This document shows positions 13,580 to 20,107 of a stretch of 20,107 bases of DNA, piece after piece. The DNA comes from JAENVT01 sp039931555 (GTDB taxonomy: Bacteria; Actinomycetota; Acidimicrobiia; Acidimicrobiales; Ilumatobacteraceae). Position 1 is the stretch's first letter; each line of letters starts with the position of its first letter. The notes under the pieces are model-generated. The model ran no database searches, was not told the DNA's origin, and worked only from the letters and a program-made list of their open reading frames with translations. Location: assembly GCA_039931555.1 (NCBI GenBank), contig JBDTRP010000139.1, forward strand, positions 1 to 20,107, written 5' to 3'. Both the position numbers and the translations under genes were made by a program.

Positions 13580-15115
13580 CTAAACGACTTTCGCATCGGT
13601 GTCGAGAGAGTAGACGGCGTCGGCTTGGCGTATGAGTTCGGCGTCGTGTGTTGCACAGACCACGATTGCTCGACAGGCGGCATCCGCCAGCACGTTGATC
13701 ACCCGTTGTGCGTTCCGCTGATCGAGTTGTGCGGTTGGTTCGTCGAGCAGAATCAGCGAAGCGTCGACGACGAGACACCTGGCGACCGCGAGTCGTTGGC
13801 GTTCACCCCCCGACAGTTCTTCTGTCACGCGATCCTGTAGGTCTCGCATCCCGAGGTGTTGCAGCAGCGCGTCGCGGTGGAGTGGGTCAGGCTCCCGTCG
13901 CTGAATCCGCACGGTGAGGTCGAGCAATTCCCGCGCCGTCAGCCCATCGGGGAACGCCGGCACTGCAGGGCAGACGGCGACGTCCTCCGCTTCGCCTGGG
14001 CTTTCGACCGTTCCCGAAGTGGGCGGCATGTAGCCGGAGAGAATCGCCAGCAGGGTCGTCTTTCCGGAGCCCGATCGTCCGACGATCGCCGTGATCTGTC
14101 CTCGCTGTGCGGTCAGTGATACGCCGTTGAGCACGACGACCTCGGCAAGGCATTTGGTCACGTCGCGGAGGCGTCGGAACGCTGGCTCACCACTCCGGCT
14201 GGTGACGGGCGAAGCGGAGGCGACTCGTCGTGAATGCACCGGGCGGTCGACCTCGACGCTTCCCGAAACCTCAGCTCGCGCGGCGATCACGAGCCCGTCA
14301 TCGACTTCGGCGACGGTCGCCCGGCCACCGATACGGGCATGCTCGCGTGCGTGCGGTGGTATCCGCAGCCAACCGCGCCCGTCGACGACAGCGCTCGAGC
14401 GTGTCTCGCCGCGGCGGCGTTCCTCACTGAGCCGGCCGTCTGCGATCGTGATGACCCGGTCGGCGAGCCGCCCGGCCGTTTCATCGTGAGTAGCGATCAC
14501 CAATGTGGCACCAACTTCGCCGGCGAACGCGGCAAGCAACTCGAGCATGGTGTCCGCGTTGGCCACATCGAGTTGACCCGTCGGCTCGTCGGCGACGATC
14601 AGGCGGGGCCGATGAGCCAAGGCGACGGCGATGCCGACTCGCTGGATCTCGCCGTGGGAGAGTCCTCGTGGACGACGGTGTGCGAGATGAGACGCACCAA
14701 CGGCGTGCAGGGCCTCGGTGACGGAGTCGCAGTGTTCGATCGCTGTCATGCGCGATCGTCTCGGTTGGAGTGCGACGTTCTGTTCGCACGTCAGTTCGGG
14801 TGCGAGGTCGTCGCCACTGTGCTGTGTGATGATGCCGATCGATTCTCTGCGCAACGCCGTGCGCGCAACGCGGTCGAGGGTTGAGAGCTCGCGATCAAAG
14901 AGCAGCGCCGTCCCGGCGTTCGGGGCGATTGCAGCAGTGATCAGCTTTACGAACGTCGACTTTCCGGCACCACTCGGACCATGGATCACGACGCGCTCGC
15001 CCTGGCGTACTTGGAGGGACAGTCCGCGCAGCGCGGCGATGTCGTGAGGCGTACCGCGATAGAGCACGAACACGTCGTCGAGATCGATGATCACGGCTGG
15101 CTGGATCGGGTTCAT
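13580..15115 (-). CDS. Two-cassette ABC transporter ATP-binding protein (MacB/LolD-like cassettes fused)
   Basis: A 511-residue protein with two complete nucleotide-binding domains that should power the permease encoded just upstream. Cassette 1 has Walker A GPSGAGKST (46-54), Q-loop IITQHSGDDL, a signature altered to LSHGE (152-156), Walker B LIVADEPTGQLD and switch His in VIATHD (about 210). Cassette 2 has GRSGSGKTT (346-354), a normal LSGGERQRL signature (434 onward), LILLDEPTAQLD and CATHD. Its Q-loop position reads CPAVPAFPDG with no glutamine. The 'DEPTGQLD' form is typical of MacB/LolD/FtsE-type exporters. A linker of about 80 residues joins the cassettes. The ATG at 15113-15115 overlaps the permease TGA as ATGA, so translation is coupled; a longer in-frame start would lie inside the permease gene. 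Confidence 0.9.
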   Translation of the reverse strand: MNPIQPAVIIDLDDVFVLYRGTPHDIAALRGLSLQVRQGERVVIHGPSGAGKSTFVKLITAAIAPNAGTALLFDRELSTLDRVARTALRRESIGIITQHSGDDLAPELTCEQNVALQPRRSRMTAIEHCDSVTEALHAVGASHLAHRRPRGLSHGEIQRVGIAVALAHRPRLIVADEPTGQLDVANADTMLELLAAFAGEVGATLVIATHDETAGRLADRVITIADGRLSEERRRGETRSSAVVDGRGWLRIPPHAREHARIGGRATVAEVDDGLVIAARAEVSGSVEVDRPVHSRRVASASPVTSRSGEPAFRRLRDVTKCLAEVVVLNGVSLTAQRGQITAIVGRSGSGKTTLLAILSGYMPPTSGTVESPGEAEDVAVCPAVPAFPDGLTARELLDLTVRIQRREPDPLHRDALLQHLGMRDLQDRVTEELSGGERQRLAVARCLVVDASLILLDEPTAQLDQRNAQRVINVLADAACRAIVVCATHDAELIRQADAVYSLDTDAKVV

Positions 15116-18100
15116 TCGTGGGCCGCTAACGACTCGTGTGGACTGATCGAGCGCGTCGAGCGTCCGATCCAAATGGTGCCCAATAGAGAAACCAGCGCTA
15201 CGCCGACCACGACGGCGGCGATCAGCAGTGGCGCGGTCACCACGCGGAGATCGGGGATTGGTGCTGTTCCCGTCGCTGAAACACTGATCAGGTCACGAAC
15301 GGCGTCGAGCAAGACGAGGCCACTTGCGACGCCGACCGGCGCGGCTGCAGCCAACAACACGATGCAGCGAACTCGCAGCAGCCCTGCGAGTTGGCGAGCG
15401 GTCGCACCGCTGGTTCGCAGCCCACGAAAAACGGCGAGCTCGTCGAGGCGGTCGGAGTGCGCGACGAAAATCATCGCGACGGCACTGAGTAGCGCGCAGA
15501 GCGGTGACGAAACCAGAAAGGCAAGCATCACGGCTTTCGCAAGCGTGTCGCCGGACAGTTTGGATTGAACTTCCGTGCGGACAACTCGGTCCACATCCTC
15601 GAACTCGCTGCTCGTCAGGGCCGAGTGCAGCTGATCAAGCGCCTTGGCTTTGCCGGCAGCGATCCACATCTCGGTGGCCGCGCCCAGTCCGGGTTGTACT
15701 CGATCGAGGGTCGACGCCATGGCTACCTCGTCGAGCACGGCGAAGCGCGAACCGACGGTCGGAAATCTGCTGGCAACCTCCACGACCCGAACACGGAGCA
15801 CACCTTGCCCCTGAACTTCAAGGGTGACGATGCCGTTCGTCGCGGTCGACGCCGTGGTTGCATCGACGATTGCGGGCACAGGCGAGGCGGGTGGCTTGCC
15901 CAAGAAGACCAGATCGGTACTTCCGTGGACTGTCGATTTGACGTGTGCACCTTGCACACCCCCAGCGGAGTCGAGGGTCGCGGTGTCGCTCCACAGCGCG
16001 GCCAAATCGGTGTCGACCAGTCGTCCGTCGATCGACACGGATTGCAGCACGACGTCGATGTCGATCACTGCGGCGTTCGCGCCTCCGGGACCGACGCTGT
16101 GGAGGTCCCCGATGCGGAAACCCTGTAGTCGAACGTCTTGGTCGAATGGGTTGAACTCGATCGTCCAATGGGTCTGGTTGTCGTCCGGGGTTGCCAACGT
16201 TTCGTGCCACGTGCCGTCGGCACGTTCGAGCACCATTCCCAACTCGATGTCTGATGGCACTGGTGACGACGCCAGCGCCAAGAACCTCGGAGCAACTGGG
16301 AGCGCGATTCCCGACTGTGCATCCGGAGCAACCGCAATGGAGTCCGGTCGCGGACGCGGACCGAAGTCGTCACGCCATGATCGGAGATGGTCCAACGCGT
16401 TCGGGGAAACGCCCAGTACTTCCACCGTGTCGGAGGCAGTGCCGCTTCGACGAACGCTCAAGCCGCGGCGCAACACGTTCGAGGCGAAGACACCGTCGAT
16501 GTCCTGTGACCAGCGGTCTGCGGAGCGCACATGTTGCGGCGCCACCAGTTTCGGTCCCTCGCGCAGCGTGATGTCCATCGGTACCGCGAACGCGGCCTGG
16601 TCGACCGATCCCGTCTGCAACGTGGTGCGGTATCCGAGCGCAAAGGTCGCCATCGTCAGTGAGGCGGTGACGAATGCCGCCGTCGCCAGTGTTCTGTGGC
16701 GGCGTTGTGGGGCACCGGCGACGGCGAGGCGAGCTACCCAACACCGTGCAGGAATCAGGTGCTTGAGAACTCTCAGCAGCATCGGTAGGAACCGGATCGT
16801 GATTCCCGCCGCGGCGATGCCGGCGAGCGCTGGTGTGGTGGACATGAGTGGGTCGGTGCCGTTTGCGAGAGTGTCGGTCGTGGCCGTGCTCCGTTTCGCT
16901 GCGAACAACCAGGCGCCGATCGCGGCGAGAGCCAACAAGTCGCTGAGCCACACCCGTCGGCCCGATCGAGGCGTCTCATCGGATCCGCGCAGAATCACGA
17001 CAACGGCTATGAGCGAGACCACAACCAGCGCAACAAATGGTCCGAGCACGTGCCATTGCAGGACCGCATGCAGAGTTGACCCAAGCGTGACATTCGCCGC
17101 CGCAGCCACCCACAAGACTCCAACCACGCCGACAACGGCTCCCAGCAAGACTCCCATGGTGACGAGCAATGACGCTTCGGTCACATCAAGCCGCCATTCC
17201 TCCGCAGGGGTCGAGCAGCGAAGCCTTAACACTTGCAGCCCTCGACGGTGCCAGGGTCGAACCGAGAACGTCGTGATCATCGCGAAGCCGGCCAGAAGTG
17301 CGCTTGCTTCGCCGACCGGTAGTGCCAGCCTGTTGATCGTGATGTGAGCGCGACGGGCGACTTCTCGCACCGTCGAATCCGGTGCTGTAACGACAAGGTG
17401 GACGACATCGGTTCTCTCACCGATCGTCGCCAACTGTCGCAGGAACTTTGGGACATCGACGAGCGACATTCGTCGGGGATCGACCGCGGCCACCCAACCT
17501 GTCGTGCGGTCGATCGAGGCAAGTGTGTCGAGCTTGGCAGGGGCATCTGCACCATCGAGGAAGATCACGGCATCGCGATCCTCCGGCGCGAATGTGCCAC
17601 TGAGGATCCGCTCGTCCGTGCGGGTCACCTTGCCGACAATCTTCAACTTCAACGATGGATCGAGGGCGATGTTCTTGGGTGCTTTGTCTCTTTCCCACAG
17701 CACGCCCTCACAGACGTCGCCACTGCATGGTTTCGGCAGCCTGCCGTCGATCAGGCGCACCGCCGTCGGAAGGTGATCCAAACCTACGATTCGAAAAACT
17801 CCACCGTCCGGCGTCGGCAGTTGGTTCACGGAAGTGAGGCGCGCAACGTCAGTCATCCCGCGATCAGAGAAAAGTCCACGTACGTAGATATCGAGATCGG
17901 AATCCGCGCCCCGGGGGCCGTCCGTCGAGACAGCGGTGACCAGACGATCGCCCACCGTCTGCGATGCGAGCTCCTCGCGCAAGGCGACGTCTCCGGCAAC
18001 CGTGGGAGAGACCAGCGCGACCAACAGTCCGCCGAATGCGGCCGCCAGCCCAAGAGCACCGAGCAACCACCGCGTCGGTACAGCGCGAAACCGACGGAGC

Positions 18101-18120
18101 GCGAATCTGGCTACATCCAC
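15112..18120 (-). CDS. FtsX/MacB-type ABC transporter permease
   Basis: A 1002-residue membrane protein with about ten predicted spans and two large extracytoplasmic domains. TM1 is near 18-40 (LLGALGLAAAFGGLLVALV), followed by an ectodomain of about 230 residues. A cluster of spans follows (including TMGVLLGAVVGVVGVLWVAA, GPFVALVVVSLIAVVVIL and TLATAAFVTASLTMATFALG), then a second ectodomain of about 330 residues. Three C-terminal spans close it (AKAVMLAFLVSSPLCALLSA; RCIVLLAAAAPVGVASGLVL; APLLIAAVVVGVALVSLLG). This is the double-FtsX layout of permeases that mechanically couple ATP hydrolysis to periplasmic or surface work (lipoprotein or peptide handling) rather than forming a solute channel. 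The start is a GTG with a weak ribosome site, 58 bp after the membrane-partner stop. The C-terminus overlaps the ATPase gene. The substrate is unknown. Confidence 0.85.
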   Translation of the reverse strand: MDVARFALRRFRAVPTRWLLGALGLAAAFGGLLVALVSPTVAGDVALREELASQTVGDRLVTAVSTDGPRGADSDLDIYVRGLFSDRGMTDVARLTSVNQLPTPDGGVFRIVGLDHLPTAVRLIDGRLPKPCSGDVCEGVLWERDKAPKNIALDPSLKLKIVGKVTRTDERILSGTFAPEDRDAVIFLDGADAPAKLDTLASIDRTTGWVAAVDPRRMSLVDVPKFLRQLATIGERTDVVHLVVTAPDSTVREVARRAHITINRLALPVGEASALLAGFAMITTFSVRPWHRRGLQVLRLRCSTPAEEWRLDVTEASLLVTMGVLLGAVVGVVGVLWVAAAANVTLGSTLHAVLQWHVLGPFVALVVVSLIAVVVILRGSDETPRSGRRVWLSDLLALAAIGAWLFAAKRSTATTDTLANGTDPLMSTTPALAGIAAAGITIRFLPMLLRVLKHLIPARCWVARLAVAGAPQRRHRTLATAAFVTASLTMATFALGYRTTLQTGSVDQAAFAVPMDITLREGPKLVAPQHVRSADRWSQDIDGVFASNVLRRGLSVRRSGTASDTVEVLGVSPNALDHLRSWRDDFGPRPRPDSIAVAPDAQSGIALPVAPRFLALASSPVPSDIELGMVLERADGTWHETLATPDDNQTHWTIEFNPFDQDVRLQGFRIGDLHSVGPGGANAAVIDIDVVLQSVSIDGRLVDTDLAALWSDTATLDSAGGVQGAHVKSTVHGSTDLVFLGKPPASPVPAIVDATTASTATNGIVTLEVQGQGVLRVRVVEVASRFPTVGSRFAVLDEVAMASTLDRVQPGLGAATEMWIAAGKAKALDQLHSALTSSEFEDVDRVVRTEVQSKLSGDTLAKAVMLAFLVSSPLCALLSAVAMIFVAHSDRLDELAVFRGLRTSGATARQLAGLLRVRCIVLLAAAAPVGVASGLVLLDAVRDLISVSATGTAPIPDLRVVTAPLLIAAVVVGVALVSLLGTIWIGRSTRSISPHESLAAHE

Positions 18121-18178
18121 GGATACCGGCCGACCTTAATGGCTGGGGTCATTCAGGACCACGACCGTTGGGTCTCTG

Positions 18179-19231
18179 TCACGGATTTCGTTGCGAGTTG
18201 GCGACAGACGAGAACGACACCGAGGCAACGATCTGTCCGCTGGCATCTCGTGCGATGAGCTTTCCCGATGACGACTCGAAGTCGCTCTGCCGATCGGGCG
18301 GGATCATGAATCGGTATGAACCATCCGGTGCCAAGGCAATACCAGCCGATGTGCCACCCGGGTATTCCAACTCGAGTGTCGTTGCTCCCGCGGCGTTGAC
18401 GGATCCCTCGACACCCAGAACGAGTGTGAGATCGTCGCCAGTGCTGATCGTCGACACGAACACCGGCTGTGCCCTGTCCAGCGCGGTTCCATCGGGGTCT
18501 TCGTCGCGTAGAGGTGGGACCGCGAGCGTTGACACGTCGAGCCCACCGGCGTCGACACCAGCGATCTGCACACCGTCGGTGAGCGCGACCGAGCGGACGC
18601 TGTCGGGTACTTCGACCAGCCAGTACCTCGCGAGCCCCAGCACGACATCGTTACTCGTTCCGTCCGGATAACGAACAACGACTCGCTCCACCCGCGAGTC
18701 GTTGATTCGCCCGCCGACGAGCAACGCGGCCGTCGGACCGGACGGTATCGGCGCCGTCACTTCGATCGCGCGATCGCCGACGCGGGCTGCGGTCACGCAC
18801 GCCGCGCCGCGCGGCCGGTCACCTTCCGTGGCGATCTCGATGCAGTAGCCGCCCTCTTTCAGGTCCGCCGCATAGAGCACACCGCTTGCGGTGCTCGCAA
18901 CCGCCATCGCATGCTCGACATCCGGGTTGAGTCGAAGATCTTGGGGCAATCCGTCGTCGAGTGCCGCGAGGTGAGCGCGTATCGGGTCCGGGGCCGGCCC
19001 GCCCAGAACACCCGATGCTGCCGCTGCGGTGGCAAATGCCCCCGTGACAACAACCGCGCCTCCTGCCAGCCAACGCGCCCGGTGGCGCCGCGGCCGGCCA
19101 ACGACGCTGGAGCTGACCACGAAGTCGAAGACACGTCGTGCCTCCGCTGAAGTGCCCCACTGGTAGAGGTCGATCTCCCTGATCGGGTCGACTCGACGTA
19201 CTCGTTCCAACACCGAATCCATGGTGCTCAT
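18179..19231 (-). CDS. Single-pass membrane protein coupled to second ECF sigma (putative anti-sigma or sensor)
   Basis: A 350-residue protein with a cytoplasmic N-terminus of about 52 residues (MDSVLERVRRVDPIREIDLY), one hydrophobic span (ARWLAGGAVVVTGAFATAAA, about 52-75) and an extracytoplasmic remainder rich in beta-type sequence. The outer part shows two similar stretches, RVERVVVRYPDGTSNDVVLG and TTLELEYPGGTSAGIALAPD, suggesting repeated beta units. The ATG overlaps the sigma stop as ATGA, the coupling usual for sigma/anti-sigma pairs. There is no zinc-binding HxxxCxxC motif, so the anti-sigma role is inferred from position and topology. It lies upstream of the ABC permease, so it may sense the envelope state that the transporter responds to. 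I do not recognise its ectodomain family. Confidence 0.75.
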   Translation of the reverse strand: MSTMDSVLERVRRVDPIREIDLYQWGTSAEARRVFDFVVSSSVVGRPRRHRARWLAGGAVVVTGAFATAAAASGVLGGPAPDPIRAHLAALDDGLPQDLRLNPDVEHAMAVASTASGVLYAADLKEGGYCIEIATEGDRPRGAACVTAARVGDRAIEVTAPIPSGPTAALLVGGRINDSRVERVVVRYPDGTSNDVVLGLARYWLVEVPDSVRSVALTDGVQIAGVDAGGLDVSTLAVPPLRDEDPDGTALDRAQPVFVSTISTGDDLTLVLGVEGSVNAAGATTLELEYPGGTSAGIALAPDGSYRFMIPPDRQSDFESSSGKLIARDASGQIVASVSFSSVANSQRNP

Positions 19232-19809
19232 GACGGATCAGCCTCCTGTTCGTTGAACGAATCAATGGCGGTGCCGAGCGCCGCGGCCAGTCGACGGCGG
19301 GCGCGGTGAACGCGGACATAGAACGCCGCCCGAGAGCAACCGAGGACAATCGCAGCTTCCTCGGCGCCGAGGCCATCCCAGGCGATGAGGGTGATCGCAT
19401 CACGCTCGGACGGCGTCAGCGCAGCCAAGGCAGCCAGCACGGCGCTATCACCCTGCAGCGCTTCAGGCTCGGCAAGTTCCGCAGCGTCTTGTTCCGAGGT
19501 ATTCGGATCTGAGGAACCCACACGTGTACGCAACGCGATCTGGCGGCCATCCGAACGACGCTGATTCGCCAAAACGCGCCGGGCGACGCCCAGCAGCCAG
19601 GGCCTGGGTGCGTCTGGAACCGAATCGAATCGACGCCATGCGACGAGGAATGTCTCCGACACGACGTCTTGCGCTGCCGATCGAGAGGTCCGCCGCAGCG
19701 CGAACGCATAGACCTCTGCCGCATGCGACGTGAACAGCGCATCCATCTCGGCGCGGCGACGGACGTGATCCGTTGTCGACTCAATCGCGCTCTTCATGTA
19801 AGTGCTCAC
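19228..19809 (-). CDS. ECF-type RNA polymerase sigma factor (second)
   Basis: A 193-residue ECF sigma factor. Region 2 (about 20-88) includes FTSHAAEVYAFALRRTSRSA, QDVVSETFLVAWRRFDSVPD and PRPWLLGVARRVLANQRRSD. Region 4 (about 122-180) includes LAALTPSERDAITLIAWDGL and the helix-turn-helix GAEEAAIVLGCSRAAFYVRV followed by HRARRRLAAALG. The GTG at 19807-19809 gives the longest protein; an ATG four codons later (19797) is equally possible because neither has a strong ribosome site. It is the first gene of a coupled unit with the membrane partner, the ABC permease and the ABC ATPase, so the sigma factor probably autoregulates this operon. It is only distantly similar to the sigma factor at 10107. 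Confidence 0.92.
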   Translation of the reverse strand: MSTYMKSAIESTTDHVRRRAEMDALFTSHAAEVYAFALRRTSRSAAQDVVSETFLVAWRRFDSVPDAPRPWLLGVARRVLANQRRSDGRQIALRTRVGSSDPNTSEQDAAELAEPEALQGDSAVLAALAALTPSERDAITLIAWDGLGAEEAAIVLGCSRAAFYVRVHRARRRLAAALGTAIDSFNEQEADPS

Positions 19810-19842
19810 TCAACCAATCAATGTCCACCATCTCACGATTCC

Positions 19843-19850
19843 TTACACCT
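19843..19850 (-). promoter_or_regulatory. AGGTGTAA motif upstream of ECF sigma gene (copy 2)
   Basis: AGGTGTAA followed directly by GGAATC on the minus strand, 33 bp before the GTG start. It matches the motif before the other sigma gene (10082-10089), which is preceded by GGAATCT. The rest of the 160-bp gap upstream of this gene shows nothing else I can identify. Confidence 0.25.
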
Positions 19851-19973
19851 CGAACGAGCGGCGACTGCGCATCGCCAGGTCCGGCGCGGTCCATCGACTT
19901 CCACCGACCGCAACCCGGCGCAACACACGATTCTCCCGCTGTACTGGCGCGGAGAAGCCGACCTGGATGCTGG

Positions 19974-20107
19974 TCATCCGTCGGCGAGGTCGTTTGCCAG
20001 TCCGATTCCGAGCAGGAGTGGTCCTTGGGATCCGTCGGCGTGCGTCGGTACATCGACGGTCGCCAGGAGGTGGCCAGAGAGGTCGAGGAGTTGGACACCG
20101 GAACTCG
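19974..20107 (-). CDS. C-terminal end of an unidentified protein (5' part outside window)
   Basis: One minus-strand frame is open from the window edge to a TGA at 19974-19976 and gives 43 residues. They include SGVQLLDLSGHLLATVDVPT and GPLLLGIGLANDLADG. The residues look like genuine protein (hydrophobic/charged alternation, beta-strand-like), and many codons end in C or G. The other two minus frames here give Arg/Pro/Ser-rich noise. The fragment is too short to name a family. It is on the same strand as the sigma operon and ends about 165 bp before the sigma start, so it probably belongs to a separate transcription unit. Confidence 0.4.
   Translation of the reverse strand, partial: SSGVQLLDLSGHLLATVDVPTHADGSQGPLLLGIGLANDLADG

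Noticed and set aside
15824..17347. Plus-strand open frame of 507 codons
   Set aside because: It lies wholly antisense to the ABC permease, whose membrane spans are coherent; the plus-strand product is low-complexity Ser/Thr/Arg/Ala without motifs.
19249..19261. Palindrome TTCGTTGAACGAA
   Set aside because: It lies within the coding end of the sigma gene (SFNEQE); it is short and has no support as an operator.
19781..20098. Minus-strand open frame of 105 codons before the second sigma gene
   Set aside because: It has Ser/Pro/Arg-rich composition and overlaps the sigma start in another frame. A different frame in the same stretch gives a better gene tail ending at 19974.

Overview
The window is GC-rich, densely coded and typical of an actinobacterium. 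Evidence for this is a SARP/BTAD-type regulator fused to a Hanks-type kinase and a STAND NTPase, two ECF sigma factors each translationally coupled to a single-pass membrane protein, GTG/TTG starts, and C- or G-ending codons. The style of the sigma/membrane-protein pairs and of the secreted proteins would fit a deep-branching class such as Acidimicrobiia, but that is inference only; no rRNA or tRNA gene is present to place it. No CRISPR array was seen.

Layout, left to right. (1) 1-583: 3' end of an IS3-family element whose right terminus has landed in a 15-bp tandem repeat. The repeat belongs to a small membrane-protein gene (minus strand, 584-840), now truncated. (2) 880-6027 (minus): one 1715-residue protein combining winged-helix/BTAD transcription-factor domains, a Ser/Thr kinase, a STAND NTPase, one membrane span and a C-terminal beta-propeller. 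It is divergent from a secreted Lon-type (S16) protease at 6208-7095 (plus). A perfect 19-bp inverted repeat lies between the two starts. (3) 7096-7746: no intact gene, a decayed transposase C-terminus and a strong hairpin. (4) 7747-9966 (minus): secreted M1-family zinc metallopeptidase carrying a large inserted beta-sandwich-like segment. It is divergent from (5) an ECF sigma factor at 10107-10643 and its overlapping membrane partner at 10636-12081 (plus). (6) 12116-13350: a complete IS3-family element (orfA/orfB with a -1 frameshift signal and matched terminal inverted repeats) inserted just after the sigma operon. (7) 13580-19809 (minus): a compact four-gene unit in transcription order, ECF sigma factor, membrane-anchored partner, FtsX/MacB-like permease and a two-cassette ABC ATPase. 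Three of its genes are joined to a neighbour by ATGA stop/start overlaps. (8) 19974-20107: the C-terminal end of an unidentified minus-strand gene.

The common theme is envelope sensing and signalling. There are two independent sigma/membrane-partner switches, one of them wired to an ABC transporter of the MacB/LolCDE superfamily. There is also a membrane-tethered regulator-kinase-NTPase beside a secreted Lon-like protease, and a secreted metallopeptidase beside the other sigma factor. The three transposase traces (one partial, one complete, one decayed) show that this accessory-like region has been open to insertion.
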